Below, one piece after another: positions 40,571-51,124 of a stretch of DNA of 64,000 nucleotides. A model generated the notes under the pieces. That model was given only the letters and a program-made list of their open reading frames with translations. It did no database searches and was not told the origin of the DNA. This stretch comes from Magnetospirillum fulvum MGU-K5 (GTDB lineage: Bacteria > Pseudomonadota > Alphaproteobacteria > Rhodospirillales > Magnetospirillaceae): contig NZ_AQPH01000001.1 in assembly GCF_000442515.1 (NCBI RefSeq), forward strand, positions 62,001 through 126,000. Reading direction: 5' to 3'. The position numbers and the translations under genes are program-made. The stretch's first letter is position 1; every line of letters begins with the position of its first letter.

Positions 40571-41968
40571 ATGAAACCGAACCGCCGCCAGTTTCTAGCC
40601 GGGTTTGCCGCGATGAGCGTTGCGAGGCCGATCCAAGCCGCGCCTGCTCGCCAGTTCCCCAAGGATTTTTTTTGGGGTGCCTCCAGTTCGGCCTATCAGA
40701 TCGAGGGGGCGACCGAGACCGATGGTCGCGGCCCGTCGATCTGGGACACCTTCACCGCCCAAGGCCACATCATCGACGGCAGTTCGGCCCGGATCGCCTG
40801 TGACCATTATCATCGCTATGCCGAAGATATCGCCCTGATGAAGCAGGCGGGATTTTCCGCCTATCGCTTCTCGCTGGCCTGGCCACGCATCGTTCCGGCC
40901 GGAACCGGCGCGATCAATCCCAAGGGGTTGGAATTCTATGACCGGCTGGTCGATAAGATTCTTGCCGCCGGGATTCGTCCGATGGCGTGCCTGCATCATT
41001 GGGACTTGCCGCAGCCGCTTCAGGATGTCGGCGGCTGGGAAAGCCGCGAGATCGTCGGCCCCTTTGCCGATTATGCCCGGATCGCGATTGCCCGCCTCGG
41101 CGACCGGGTCAAGGATTGGTACACCTTAAACGAGCCCAACGTGGTGGCGATCAGCGGCTATGGCACCGCCGATCTCGCTCCCGGCCTGCGGGTGGGCGAT
41201 CTGGGTATCCTCAAGGTGCTCCATCACCAGAATCTGGCGCAAGGGACGGCGTTTCGGGCGATGCGGGCCGAACGCTCCGACGTGCGCGTCGGTACCGTCT
41301 GCAATCTCCAACCGGCTCGGCCCGAAAACGACGATCCGCTGAACCGCGCCGCCGCGATCCGCTGGGATGCGGTGTGGAACCGGGTGGCGCTGGACGGGGT
41401 GCTGCGCGGTGCCATTCCCGACGTGCTTGCCGAAAAGATGGCGCCGATCGTCAAGCCCGGCGATCTGGAGACGATCCGTTTCCCGATCGATTCGTTCGGG
41501 ATCAATTATTATTCGCGGATGACGATGCGCCACGAACCCGGACGTCCGTTCGATGTCGGCTGGGGCGATGCCCATTGCAACCGCTGGACCGGGATGGGGT
41601 GGCCGGTGCAGCCCGACGGGCTGTACGACCTGCTGTTGGAACTGAAGACTCTGTATGGCAATCCGGCGGTGTTCATTGCCGAGAACGGGGCTGCCTATGA
41701 CGATGTCGTCTCGCCCGATGGGCAGATCCACGATCCCGAGCGGGTTGCCTTCCTGAAGGACCATGTCGCCGAGGTTGCCCGTGCCCTGAAGGATGGCTGT
41801 AACGTCAAAGGCTATCTGGTGTGGTCGCTGCTCGATAGTTTCGATTGGGCCGCCGGTCTGTCAAAGCGGTTCGGAATCGTCCGGGTCGATTACGACACGT
41901 TGAAGCGGACTCCGAAGGACAGCTATCGCTGGTTCGCCGAGGTGATCCGGACCGGCCGGGTCGGCTGA
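40571..41968 (+). CDS. GH1 beta-glucosidase with Tat signal
   Basis: The ATG at 40571 (or GTG at 40565) gives about 465 residues. The N-terminus NRRQFLAGFAAMSV is a twin-arginine export signal, unusual for GH1 enzymes, which are mostly cytoplasmic. The acid/base Glu is in TLNEPNVV and the nucleophile Glu in FIAENGAAY. FFWGASSSAYQIEGA is the family start. It would release glucose from beta-glucosides in the periplasm. Confidence 0.93.
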   Translation: MKPNRRQFLAGFAAMSVARPIQAAPARQFPKDFFWGASSSAYQIEGATETDGRGPSIWDTFTAQGHIIDGSSARIACDHYHRYAEDIALMKQAGFSAYRFSLAWPRIVPAGTGAINPKGLEFYDRLVDKILAAGIRPMACLHHWDLPQPLQDVGGWESREIVGPFADYARIAIARLGDRVKDWYTLNEPNVVAISGYGTADLAPGLRVGDLGILKVLHHQNLAQGTAFRAMRAERSDVRVGTVCNLQPARPENDDPLNRAAAIRWDAVWNRVALDGVLRGAIPDVLAEKMAPIVKPGDLETIRFPIDSFGINYYSRMTMRHEPGRPFDVGWGDAHCNRWTGMGWPVQPDGLYDLLLELKTLYGNPAVFIAENGAAYDDVVSPDGQIHDPERVAFLKDHVAEVARALKDGCNVKGYLVWSLLDSFDWAAGLSKRFGIVRVDYDTLKRTPKDSYRWFAEVIRTGRVG

Positions 41969-41977
41969 CAAAAAAAG

Positions 41978-42008
41978 AGAGCGGACTCAACGGAGTCCGC
42001 TCTTTTTC
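41978..42008. terminator. Bidirectional terminator between GH1 and ispB
   Basis: AGAGCGGACTC (41978-41988) and GAGTCCGCTCT (41993-42003) form an 11-base stem around AACG, with T-rich sequence on one side and A-rich on the other, so it works for both converging genes. Confidence 0.9.
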
Positions 42009-42036
42009 TAACCTGCTGTGTTCGACGCGCGAGGCT

Positions 42037-43056
42037 TTAGTAAGCGCGCTCGATACAGAAATCGATCACATCAAGCATCGCCTGACGGGCCGCACAGTCG
42101 GGGAAGATCGACAGGGCGGCGCGGGCGTCTTCGCCATATTGGCGGGCGTGCGAGATGGTGACCTCGACGCTGCCATGCTTGGCCAGCAGGGCGTTGGCGT
42201 GTTCCAGATCGCCGTCTTCCTGTTCCAGCTTTTCCAGGCAGCGCCGCCAGAACGCCTTTTCCTCGTCGTCGCCGGCATGGAAGGCGTGGATGACCGGCAG
42301 GGTGATCTTGCCCTCGCGGAAATCGTCGCCAACGGTCTTGCCCAGCTCGGCCTCGCGCGCGGAATAATCGAGCGCGTCGTCGATCAGCTGGAAAGCGATG
42401 CCGAGGCTGAGGCCATAGGCGGCCAGCGCGTCCTCTTCCGCCTTGGGGCGGTCGGCCACCACCGCGCCGATGCGGCAGGCGGCGGCGAACAACGCGGCGG
42501 TCTTCGAACAGATCACCTGAAGATAGGACTCAACGGTGGTCTCGGTGTCGTTGGCGGTGATCAGCTGAAGCACCTCGCCCTCGGCGATGACCGCCGAAGC
42601 GCGGGACAGGATCGCCAGCACCGACAGCGAACCGTCCTCGACCATCAGTTCGAACGAGCGCGAGAACAGGAAGTCGCCAACCAGCACGCTGGGCTGATTA
42701 CCAAACAGGGCATTGGCCGAAGCCCGGCCGCGCCGCAGCTCGGACTCGTCAACCACGTCGTCATGCAGCAGAGTCGCGGTGTGCAGCAGTTCGATCACTG
42801 CCGCCAGCTTGACGTGACGGTCGCCCTCATAGCCGACCAGCTTGGCCGAGGCCAGGGTCAGCACCGGGCGCAATCGTTTGCCGCCAGCCGCGATGATGTG
42901 ACCGGCCAGCTGAGGAATCAGGGCGATCGGGCTGTGCATATGATCGACGATGGTCTTGTTGACCTGTTCCAGGTCGTCCTTGACCAAAGTTATCAGTCCG
43001 TCCAGGCTTTTGGCCACGCGGTCGCCATTTACGTCGAGAGAACCCTCAATCGCCAC
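42037..43056 (-). CDS. ispB: Polyprenyl (octa-/decaprenyl) diphosphate synthase
   Basis: A GTG at 43056 with GGGAGGAG upstream gives 339 residues. The two aspartate-rich motifs are LLHDDVVDE and QLIDDALD, and GGKRLRPVL is the usual N-terminal motif. It builds the isoprenoid tail of ubiquinone and, in some relatives, rhodoquinone, which donates electrons to fumarate reductase. Chain length cannot be read with certainty. Confidence 0.94.
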   Translation of the reverse strand: MAIEGSLDVNGDRVAKSLDGLITLVKDDLEQVNKTIVDHMHSPIALIPQLAGHIIAAGGKRLRPVLTLASAKLVGYEGDRHVKLAAVIELLHTATLLHDDVVDESELRRGRASANALFGNQPSVLVGDFLFSRSFELMVEDGSLSVLAILSRASAVIAEGEVLQLITANDTETTVESYLQVICSKTAALFAAACRIGAVVADRPKAEEDALAAYGLSLGIAFQLIDDALDYSAREAELGKTVGDDFREGKITLPVIHAFHAGDDEEKAFWRRCLEKLEQEDGDLEHANALLAKHGSVEVTISHARQYGEDARAALSIFPDCAARQAMLDVIDFCIERAY

Positions 43057-43171
43057 GGTACCCAAACTCCTCCCACACCGATCCCTGCCGGATCGCGGGA
43101 CGAACATAGTGTTGCGGCGGAAAGGCGGTCAAGCTTACATCGCAGGGCGCTAAGGGTTTTTTGGAGGGGGA

Positions 43172-43936
43172 ATGCCGGGCGACGATGTCGAAGCCGTAAC
43201 CGAAGACGGTTTGATCGACGGAAGGGTGAGGCTTTGCCAGCCCGCGAAAGGCTATCGCGCCGCGATCGATCCGGTCTTTCTCGCTGCCGCCGTCACGGCG
43301 GCACCGGGCGAGACCGTGCTGGATCTCGGCTGCGGCGTGGGGGCGGCGGGGCTATGCCTGCTGGCCCGCTTGCCATTGGTCCGGGTCACCGGCCTGGAAC
43401 TGCAAGCCGGGATGGCCGCGTTGGCCCGGCGCAATGTCCTTGCCAACGGTCATGCAGCCGATCAATTCCGCATCGTCGAGGGATCGGCGCTGACGCCACC
43501 GCCCGAGATCGCGGGCGGGGGCTTTGCCCATGTGATGACCAATCCGCCGTTTCAGCCACCCGGACGCGGCACCGCTCCGCCCGTAGGCTCGAAGGCGCTG
43601 GCTCATGTCGAATCCGCAGGCGATTTGTCGGCCTGGATCAAGGCGGCAGCGCGGCTGCTGGCGCCCAGGGGGCGGCTGTGGGTGATCCACCGCGCCGACC
43701 GGCTGGGCGATCTGCTGGGGGCCTTTGCCGGGCGCGGATTGGGGGAGGTGAGGGTGCTGCCGCTCTGGCCCAAAGCAGGCCGTCCGGCGAGCCGGGTGAT
43801 CGTCTCGGCGCGCAAGGGCTCGCGTACCCCCTTTTCCCTGTTGCCGGGGCTGGTTCTGCACCGGGACGAGGGTGGATATAGCCCGGCGGCCGAGGCGGTG
43901 CTGCGCGAGGCCGCCGCGATCTCTTGGGATGGATAG
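43172..43936 (+). CDS. Small-domain methyltransferase, TrmN6-like
   Basis: GGAGGGGG precedes the ATG of a 254-residue SAM-dependent methyltransferase. VLDLGCGVGAAGLCLL binds SAM and TNPPFQ is the N6-adenine type catalytic motif. It resembles tRNA1(Val) A37 methyltransferases (YfiC/TrmN6). It is divergent from ispB, a conserved neighbourhood in Alphaproteobacteria as far as I know. Confidence 0.88.
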   Translation: MPGDDVEAVTEDGLIDGRVRLCQPAKGYRAAIDPVFLAAAVTAAPGETVLDLGCGVGAAGLCLLARLPLVRVTGLELQAGMAALARRNVLANGHAADQFRIVEGSALTPPPEIAGGGFAHVMTNPPFQPPGRGTAPPVGSKALAHVESAGDLSAWIKAAARLLAPRGRLWVIHRADRLGDLLGAFAGRGLGEVRVLPLWPKAGRPASRVIVSARKGSRTPFSLLPGLVLHRDEGGYSPAAEAVLREAAAISWDG

Positions 43937-44025
43937 GAGGAAGCGAGTCTTGCCCCGTTGCTCCGGCGACGGGTTGGGGCTAATGTCCTCCTCCTCGGTT
44001 TTCAATCGCCATCTGGATGTCTGCC

Positions 44026-44898
44026 ATGTTCAAAGGATCTCTCACCGCCCTCATCACTCCATTCCGCCAGGGGCGGGTGGATGAGAAGGCGTTTCAGGAT
44101 CTGGTCGCCTGGCAGATCGCGGAGGGCACCCATGCCCTGGTTCCGTGCGGCACCACCGGTGAATCGCCTACTCTGTCGCATGTTGAGCATCATCGCGTGG
44201 TCGAGCTGTGCATCGAGGTTGCCCGCGGCCGGGTGCCGGTGATCGCCGGAACTGGCTCGAACTCGACCGAAGAGGCGATCGACCTTACCCGCCATGCCCG
44301 CGCCGCCGGGGCCGATGCCGCTCTGGTGGTCGCCCCCTATTACAACAAGCCCAGCCAGGAAGGGCTGTTCCGCCATTTCGAGGCGATTGCCCAGGCGGTT
44401 GATATTCCGATCATCGTCTACAACATCCCCGGTCGGTCGGTGATCAACATCTCGGTTGAGACCTTTGTCCGGCTGGCGGAAATCCCCAATATCGTCGGCA
44501 TCAAGGATGCCACCGCCGATCTGGCCCGGCCGCTGCAAATCCGCGCCGCGCTGGGTGACCGGCTGTGCCAATTGTCGGGCGAGGACGCCACCGCCACCGC
44601 CTTCAATGCTCAGGGCGGTGTCGGCTGTATCTCGGTGACCTCGAACATCGTCCCCGGCCTGTGCGCCCAGATGCAGAACGCGTGGGCGGCGGGCGATCTC
44701 GCCACCTGCTTTGCGATTCGCGACCGGCTGATGCCGCTGCATGACGCGATGTTCTGCGAAGGGAACCCGGTGCCGGTGAAGTACGCCTTCAGCCTGCTCG
44801 GACGGGGTGAACCCGATGTCCGTCTGCCGCTGGTGCCGGCGTCTCCCGCCGCCCGGGCCAAGGTCGAGGCGGCGATGCGCTCCCTCGATCTGATCTGA
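44026..44898 (+). CDS. dapA: 4-hydroxy-tetrahydrodipicolinate synthase
   Basis: About 290 residues; an ATG at 44017 is also possible. [10 protein letters not shown] and the catalytic Tyr in [10 protein letters not shown], plus Schiff-base Lys in [14 protein letters not shown], identify DapA. It condenses pyruvate with aspartate semialdehyde in lysine and peptidoglycan synthesis. smpB follows after 8 bases. Confidence 0.96.
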   Translation: MFKGSLTALITPFRQGRVDEKAFQDLVAWQIAEGTHALVPCGTTGESPTLSHVEHHRVVELCIEVARGRVPVIAGTGSNSTEEAIDLTRHARAAGADAALVVAPYYNKPSQEGLFRHFEAIAQAVDIPIIVYNIPGRSVINISVETFVRLAEIPNIVGIKDATADLARPLQIRAALGDRLCQLSGEDATATAFNAQGGVGCISVTSNIVPGLCAQMQNAWAAGDLATCFAIRDRLMPLHDAMFCEGNPVPVKYAFSLLGRGEPDVRLPLVPASPAARAKVEAAMRSLDLI

Positions 44899-44906
44899 GT
44901 CTGGCG

Positions 44907-45374
44907 ATGTCGCTTCCCGGTCATATCGCCGCCCAGAACCGCCGCGCCCGGCACGATTATTTCATCGTGTCGGAGATCGAGGCCGGGATCATGCTGGTCG
45001 GCACGGAAATCAAGTCGCTGCGGGTTGGTAAGGGCAACGTCAACGAAGCCTATGCCGGGCCGATGCACGACGAGCTCTATCTGTTCAACGCCTATATCCC
45101 CGAATACCAGTCAAAGATGCCGTTCCCGCATGAAACGCGGCGGCCGCGCAAGCTGCTGCTGCACAAGCGGGAGATGGCCAAGCTGATGGGGGCGATCACC
45201 AAGGATGGGATGACCCTGGTGCCGCTCGATATCCATTTCGGACCGCGTGGGCTGGCCAAGGTTCAGTTGGGGCTGGCCAAGGGCAAGAAGCTGCACGACA
45301 AGCGCGAAGCGATCAAGGAACGCGACTGGAATCGCGACAAGGCCCGGCTGATGCGTGAGAAGGGCAAGGAATAG
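44907..45374 (+). CDS. smpB: SsrA-binding protein
   Basis: This 155-residue protein binds tmRNA and rescues stalled ribosomes. The start [32 protein letters not shown] and the basic tail [12 protein letters not shown]-like end are characteristic. The dapA-smpB pair is common in Alphaproteobacteria. Confidence 0.96.
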   Translation: MSLPGHIAAQNRRARHDYFIVSEIEAGIMLVGTEIKSLRVGKGNVNEAYAGPMHDELYLFNAYIPEYQSKMPFPHETRRPRKLLLHKREMAKLMGAITKDGMTLVPLDIHFGPRGLAKVQLGLAKGKKLHDKREAIKERDWNRDKARLMREKGKE

Positions 45375-45399
45375 GGGGGGCAAAGCCCCCCTTATCCGT

Positions 45400-46029
45400 T
45401 CAGGCGATTTGCTGGAACGTGTTGGTCTGGGATTCCAACCGCCACAGAGCTCCCTTTTCCACGTCGAACCACCAGCCATGCAGGGTCAGCTTGCCCTGTT
45501 CGACCCGTTCGCGAATCCACGGAAAAGTCATCAGATTAGCCAGCGAAATCGCCACTGTTTCCTTTTCGCACATCTGGCGGGCATAGTCGGTGGTCTTGCC
45601 CGCGCTGAGGGCCAGGGCAAGACAGCGGTCGCGGGCGGCCCGCGCGATATCCATCCAGGGCCGGACGAAATTGGTGCCGTCGGCGGCTTCTTCCTCGATC
45701 AGGGCGCGGACGCCGCCGCACCCGGCATGGCCCAACACCACGGTATGCTCGACTTCAAGTTTGCGGATGGCAAATTCGATCGCGGCCGAGGTGCCGTGAT
45801 AGGTGCCGGTGGTCTCGAACGGCGGGACCAGATTGGCGACGTTGCGGATCACAAACATCTCGCCCGGTTGGGTTCCGAACAGCAGGCCAGGATCGACCCG
45901 GGAGTCCGAACAGCCAATCATCAGCACTTTCGGCTTTTGTCCGCTCTGGGCCAAAGTTTCGAACAGCGCCCTGTTCTCTTCGAAATAGGTGGCGCGGAAA
46001 TGCTGGAATCCCTCGACCAAACGCTCCAT
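45400..46029 (-). CDS. Beta-class carbonic anhydrase
   Basis: The 209-residue enzyme interconverts CO2 and bicarbonate. Zinc ligands are in IGCSDSRVDP and HAGCGGVRAL (Cys, His and Cys), with the Asp-Arg pair of the first motif. Length is ordinary. It converges with smpB. Confidence 0.95.
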   Translation of the reverse strand: MERLVEGFQHFRATYFEENRALFETLAQSGQKPKVLMIGCSDSRVDPGLLFGTQPGEMFVIRNVANLVPPFETTGTYHGTSAAIEFAIRKLEVEHTVVLGHAGCGGVRALIEEEAADGTNFVRPWMDIARAARDRCLALALSAGKTTDYARQMCEKETVAISLANLMTFPWIRERVEQGKLTLHGWWFDVEKGALWRLESQTNTFQQIA

Positions 46030-46221
46030 TGCGACATCCCTGCTTCAAATCGGGTCGAATGACTTAGCACATCGCGTGGCCCGCGAACATCCCCGGCAGC
46101 TTAGGTGCAGTGCGATGACATGACAATGGGGGCGCATGTCTGCCAAGCGGCACGCAATAAGGGAGGATGGTGGTTTTTCTGTTCAGAGCCAGCTAAGACG
46201 CGTCCGATCTGGGGATGCGCC

Positions 46222-46755
46222 TCAATCGTCGTCGTCAACGCCGTCAAGATCGACCGGGCGGGTAAAGCGGGTGATCCGGCCGCAGCCGCATTCCAGTCCC
46301 TCCCATCCGGCGATATCAAGGGTGAGTTCGGCCAGCGATCCGGTTGGGTATTTCCGCGCGATCCGGTCCAGCGCTTCGGGCTCGCCCTGGCCGCCGCCCA
46401 GGAAATCGGCCAGCCGTTCCAGACCGGGATTGTGACCGACCAGGATCACCGTATCCGTCTCGGCATCGAGCTGGCGGAGCCGCCGGAACAGATCGGTTTG
46501 ACCGGCGGCGTAGAGGCTGGGTTCGAAGCTGGCGGGAATCGTCGGCATCACCTGGGCCAGCGCTTCCCAGGTTTCGCGGGTCCGTCGTGCCGTCGAAACC
46601 AGCGCCAGATCGGGGACAAGGTCATAGCGTTTGACGAACCCGGCGACGCGGGCAGCCGCTTCGCGGCCTCTCCGGCTTAATGGCCGGTCGAAATCGGTCA
46701 GAACCGGATCGTCCCAACTCGATTTGGCGTGTCGCAGCAGAAAGAGTTTTCGCAT
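46222..46755 (-). CDS. sixA: SixA-type histidine phosphatase
   Basis: The ATG at 46755 gives 177 residues. The phosphatase motif LLRHAKSSW is at the N-terminus and LVGHNPGLE is the second catalytic histidine. SixA-like proteins dephosphorylate phosphohistidine in phosphorelay or PTS proteins. It is divergent from the polyphosphate kinase gene. Confidence 0.88.
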   Translation of the reverse strand: MRKLFLLRHAKSSWDDPVLTDFDRPLSRRGREAAARVAGFVKRYDLVPDLALVSTARRTRETWEALAQVMPTIPASFEPSLYAAGQTDLFRRLRQLDAETDTVILVGHNPGLERLADFLGGGQGEPEALDRIARKYPTGSLAELTLDIAGWEGLECGCGRITRFTRPVDLDGVDDDD

Positions 46756-46842
46756 GGTTCTCTCAGCCTCGGCCATGACATGATTGGCGAGAGCATATAT
46801 AACAGATCGCGGGGACACCATCCCCACTCGATCGGAGATATA

Positions 46843-48985
46843 GTGGTGACAATTCCGCAGCCAGTCGATCTTCCCCCAATCGGCATGGACTCGAAGGACC
46901 GCTTCATAAACCGGGAACTTTCCTGGCTGGCTTTTAACGCCAGGGTTATTGATGAAGCCCTAAATCGTCGCCATCCCCTGTTGGAACGCTTGCGTTTCCT
47001 GTCGATTTCGGCAGGAAATCTGGACGAATTCTATATGGTGCGCGTCGCCGGGCTGAAAGGTCAGGTCGAGGCCGGGATTATCAACCCCAGCCAGGACGGT
47101 TTAAGTCCGGCGCAGCAATTGGCCGCGATCAATCTTGAAGCGGTCAAGCTGCTGGAGGCGCAGAAAGACGGTTGGCACGCGTTAAAAGGCCGAACTGCGC
47201 GACGCCGGGTTGGCGGTGATTACCCGCTCCGAACTGTCGGACAGCGACATCGACTGGCTGGAACGCCGGTTCATGGACCACATTTTTCCGGTGCTGACGC
47301 CGCTGGCGATTGATCCAGCCCATCCGTTTCCATTTCTGCCCAACGGCGGGTTCGCCTTGGTGCTGCATCTGTGCAAGCTCGATGATGGCGAGGTTCTGCG
47401 CGCTCTGTTGCCGCTGCCCAGCCAGATCGAACGCTTTACCCGCTTGCCCGGCGACACGATCCGCTTTTTGCCGATCGAAGATTTCGTCCTGCTGTTCCTC
47501 GATCACATCTTTCCCGGCTTCAGTATGGAATCGCGGGGCCTGTTCCGGGTTATCCGCGATTCCGAGATGGAGATCGACGAAGAGGCCGAGGATCTGGTCC
47601 GGGTGTTCGAATCCGCGCTGAAGCGTCGCCGTCGCGGCAACGTGATCCGTCTGTCCTTTAATGCCGGAATTCCCGACGATCTGCGCCGTCTTGTCATCGC
47701 CGAAATGAATGTCGACGAAGCCGACGTGTTCGAAATCGACGGATTGCTGGGGCTGGTCGATACCAGCAAGCTGATCGTCGACGAACGGCCCGATCTTCTG
47801 TTCCCGCCCTATAACGCCCGCTTCCCCGAACGGGTGCGTGATTTCGGCGGCGATTGCTTTGCCGCAATCCGCAAGAAGGACATCGTCGTCCATCATCCGT
47901 TTGAAAGCTTTGACGTGGTGGTCCAGTTCATCCGTCAGGCGGCGCGCGATCCCCAGGTGGTTGCGATCAAGCAGACGCTGTACCGCACCAGCGCCGACAG
48001 CCCGATCGTCAAGGCGCTGGTCGAGGCGGCCGAGGCGGGTAAGTCGGTCACCTGCATGGTCGAGTTGAAGGCCCGCTTCGACGAAGAGGCTAATATCCGC
48101 TGGGCTCGCGATCTCGAACGCGCCGGGGCCCAGGTTGTGTTCGGCTTCATGGAGTTGAAGACCCACGCCAAGATATCGCTGGTGGTGCGACGCGAAGGCC
48201 CCAACCTGACCTCCTACGTTCATTTCGGCACCGGCAATTACCATCCGATCACCGCGAAGGTTTACACCGATCTGTCGTTCTTCACCTGCGATCCGGCGTT
48301 GTGCCGCGATGCCGCCCGCAGCTTCAACTTCATGACCGGCTATGCCAAGCCCGAGAAGCTGGAAAAACTGGTGATCGCGCCGCTGCATCTGCGCCAGACC
48401 CTGCTTGACCTGATTGCGGCCGAGATCGATCATGCCGCCGCCGGGCGTCCGGCGACGATCTGGGCCAAGATGAATTCCCTGGTCGATCCCCAATTGATCG
48501 ACGCGCTCTATCGCGCCTCGCAGGCCGGGGTGAAGATCAATCTGGTGATTCGCGGCATCTGCTGCCTGCGTCCTGGCATTCCCGGCCTGTCCGAGACGAT
48601 TCGGGTCAAAAGCATCGTCGGTCGCTTCCTCGAACATGCCCGCATCGTCTGCTTCGGCAATGGCCACCGGATGCCGTCGCGTCAGGCCAAGGTGTTCATT
48701 TCTTCGGCCGACTGGATGCCGCGCAACATGGATTGGCGGGTCGAGACCTTTGTTCCGATCAGCAATCCGACCGTCCATGCCCAGATTTTGGAACAGATCA
48801 TGATGGCCAATCTCAAGGATCAGGCCCAATCATGGATGTTGCAACCCGACGGCGCGTTCGAGCGTGTCCGGGCCGGTCCGGGTGCCTTCAACGCCCATAC
48901 CTATTTCATGACCTATCCATCGCTGTCCGGACGCGGCAGCGCGGTCGAACGTGGGCGCAAGCCGAAGTTGCGGATCGGACAATAG
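46843..48985 (+). pseudogene. ppk: Polyphosphate kinase, split by a frameshift
   Basis: The 5' part runs from a GTG at 46843 (CGGAG upstream) in one frame through [20 protein letters not shown] and [14 protein letters not shown]. The continuation ([20 protein letters not shown] ...) is in the next frame. The break is at a run of four A (47184-47187): with three A the reading continues as [10 protein letters not shown] into the second frame. The rest is complete, including [12 protein letters not shown] with the phosphorylated His. Corrected length is about 713 residues, normal for Ppk1. Either a sequencing error or an inactivating insertion. Confidence 0.88.
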
Positions 48986-48995
48986 GGAGAGTGCC

Positions 48996-50480
48996 GTGAA
49001 AATCTGGCATCGTGTAGAACCGATCGGCATCATCGATATCGGTTCGAATTCCATCCGTTTGTGCGTGTACGACATCGCCCACCGGGTGCCCGTGCCGCTG
49101 TTCAATGAAAAGGGCGTTTGCGCCCTGGGGCGGGGGCTGGGCAGTTCTGGCCGCCTCAATCCCGAAGGCGTTCTGGCCGCCCGCGCGGTGGTCGGTCGCT
49201 TCGTCGCCCTGTGCCGGGCGATGGAGGTCGAACGGCTCGACATCCTGGCGACCGCGGCGGTCCGCGATGCCGAGGATGGCGCGGCCTTCGTCGCCGAACT
49301 TGAAGAACGCTACGACGTGCGTATCAAGGTGCTGTCGGGGGGGCAGGAAGCCAAGATGGCCGCGTCGGGCGTGCTGTGCGGCTCGCCCGATGCCGATGGG
49401 ATCGTCGCTGATCTGGGTGGCGGTTCGCTGGAGCTGGTGACGGTCCAGAACGGCAAGTCCGGCCGTCACGTGACCATGCCGCTCGGCCTGCTTCGTCTGT
49501 CCGAAGCCTCGGGCGAGGATCGGGTCCGCGCCGGCGAGATTGTCGATAGCAGGCTGTCGGGGATTTCCTGGCTGGAGGAAGGGCAGGGGCGCAACCTCTA
49601 TGCCGTCGGAGGCGCGTGGCGCGCCTTGGCCCGCATTTGCATCGCCCATACCCACCACCCCCTGACCGTGCTCGATAATTTCTCGCTCGATGCGAAGGAG
49701 GCGTTGTCGCTGCTCACGCTGGTCTCGACGCAAAGCCGCAAGTCGCTGGAGAAAATCCCCGGTCTGTCGCGCAAGCGTTTGCCCGGCCTGCCCCTGGCCG
49801 CCCTGATCCTGGAACGGGTGGCTCGCGAGGTAAAGCCATCGCGGCTGGTTTTTTCGATTTACGGGATGCGCGAGGGCCAGTTCTTCCGCCGCCTGCCCGA
49901 GCGCCTGCGCGCCGAAGACCCGCTATTGTCGGTGTGCCGCCGGATGGCATCGAACAATTCCCGTTTCCCCGAACATGGCGACGAAGTGCTGGCCTGGATG
50001 GCGCCGCTCTTCCCCAACGAGACCGCCCGTGCCGCCCGTCTGCGCCACGCCGCGTGCCTCGTCTCCGATATTTTCTGGAACGAACACCCCGATTACCGCG
50101 CCGAACAGGCGTTTTTGCGGATCCTGCGGCTGCCCTTCATGGGGGTTGGGCACGATGACCGCGCCGCGATCGCCTTTACCATCTATTGCCGTTATCAAGG
50201 CGCCGAGGATTCCCCCGTCGTTGCCCGGGCGATCCAGCTTCTTGACGAGGATTCGTTGCGCCGCTGCCGCGCCGTGGGCCAGGCCCTGCGCCTTGCTCAT
50301 ACCCTCTCCGGCGGTGCGCCCAACCTGCTGCGGGAAACCCGCCTGATTGCCGAACAACGCTATCTCGTGCTTGAAATGCCTGCCGACAATCCCGCCTTCG
50401 TCCTCGATCTCGACCGTGCCTTTGACCGTCTTGCCCGGTCGCTCGGGTGCGAGGCTCTGCTGGCCCGCCGCATATCGTGA
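48996..50480 (+). CDS. ppx: Exopolyphosphatase / Ppx-GppA family
   Basis: A GTG at 48996 with AGGGAGAG upstream gives 494 residues. IGIIDIGSNSIRLCVYD and ADLGGGSLEL are the phosphate-binding motifs of the actin-like fold; TAAVRDAEDG is the expected middle motif. It degrades polyphosphate or pppGpp. It follows ppk after ten bases, making a polyphosphate operon. Confidence 0.94.
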   Translation: MKIWHRVEPIGIIDIGSNSIRLCVYDIAHRVPVPLFNEKGVCALGRGLGSSGRLNPEGVLAARAVVGRFVALCRAMEVERLDILATAAVRDAEDGAAFVAELEERYDVRIKVLSGGQEAKMAASGVLCGSPDADGIVADLGGGSLELVTVQNGKSGRHVTMPLGLLRLSEASGEDRVRAGEIVDSRLSGISWLEEGQGRNLYAVGGAWRALARICIAHTHHPLTVLDNFSLDAKEALSLLTLVSTQSRKSLEKIPGLSRKRLPGLPLAALILERVAREVKPSRLVFSIYGMREGQFFRRLPERLRAEDPLLSVCRRMASNNSRFPEHGDEVLAWMAPLFPNETARAARLRHAACLVSDIFWNEHPDYRAEQAFLRILRLPFMGVGHDDRAAIAFTIYCRYQGAEDSPVVARAIQLLDEDSLRRCRAVGQALRLAHTLSGGAPNLLRETRLIAEQRYLVLEMPADNPAFVLDLDRAFDRLARSLGCEALLARRIS

Positions 50481-50929
50481 CCGCGATCTTCATTGATGGC
50501 GATGCCTGCCCGGTCAAAGCCGAAGTCTTTCGGGTTGCCGAGCGCTATAGCTTGCCCGTCACCGTCGTCGGCAATTCCTGGCTGCGCCTGCCCGATCACC
50601 CGCTGTTCAAGATGATCGTCGTCCCCGAAGGCCCTGACGTCGCCGATAAGCGGATCGTCGAGTTGATCGAACGCGGCGATATCTGCATTACCAACGATAT
50701 TCCCCTGGCGGCGCACTGCCTGGAAAAGGCCGCCCTTGTCCTTCGTCCCGACGGCCGGGCTTTAACCGAGGCCTCGATCGGCGACGTGCTGGCGACCCGC
50801 GATCTGATGACGTCTCTGCGTGAAACCGGGGCGATAACCGGCGGCCCCGCACCGTTTGGCCCCCGCGACCGCTCCCGTTTCCTGTCGGCCCTCGATACGA
50901 TGGTTCATGCCGCCCGGCGGGTGAGGTAG
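50477..50929 (+). CDS. YaiI/YqxD-family (DUF188) protein
   Basis: A GTG overlapping the ppx stop gives 150 residues. IFIDGDACPVKAEVFRVAER and GDICITNDIPLAAHCLE are the conserved acidic motifs of this PIN-like family, whose function is not established. It is the last gene of the ppk operon. Confidence 0.92.
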   Translation: MTAIFIDGDACPVKAEVFRVAERYSLPVTVVGNSWLRLPDHPLFKMIVVPEGPDVADKRIVELIERGDICITNDIPLAAHCLEKAALVLRPDGRALTEASIGDVLATRDLMTSLRETGAITGGPAPFGPRDRSRFLSALDTMVHAARRVR

Positions 50930-51005
50930 GACTCGCACGGCGGAGGAGTCGGGCGTCTGCCCGAACCCGATCGAGGGCAGGCCCTCGAACTCCCTATTTT
51001 CTATG

Positions 51006-51117
51006 AATTATGTGGCAAAATAATTTGCTGCATAATTATATCTTTCCACATAATTAAACCTCAAAGGTTAATATTTTTTCGATTTTCTGTTGTATAATTC
51101 AATTTATAGTTATGAGG
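51006..51117 (+). promoter_or_regulatory. AT-rich leader with inverted repeat before the RelA/SpoT gene
   Basis: AATTATGTGG (51006-51015) and CCACATAATT (51046-51055) are perfect inverted copies 30 bases apart. TATAAT at 51093-51098 is a good -10 element without a clear -35, and GAGG at 51114-51117 is the ribosome site. The composition changes sharply from the flanking host DNA at about 51000. Confidence 0.5.
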
Positions 51118-51124
51118 TTTTGCG

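Noticed and set aside
47144-48829. Long leftward frame opposite ppk
   Set aside because: Shadow of the ppk coding strand; the ppk motifs are unambiguous.
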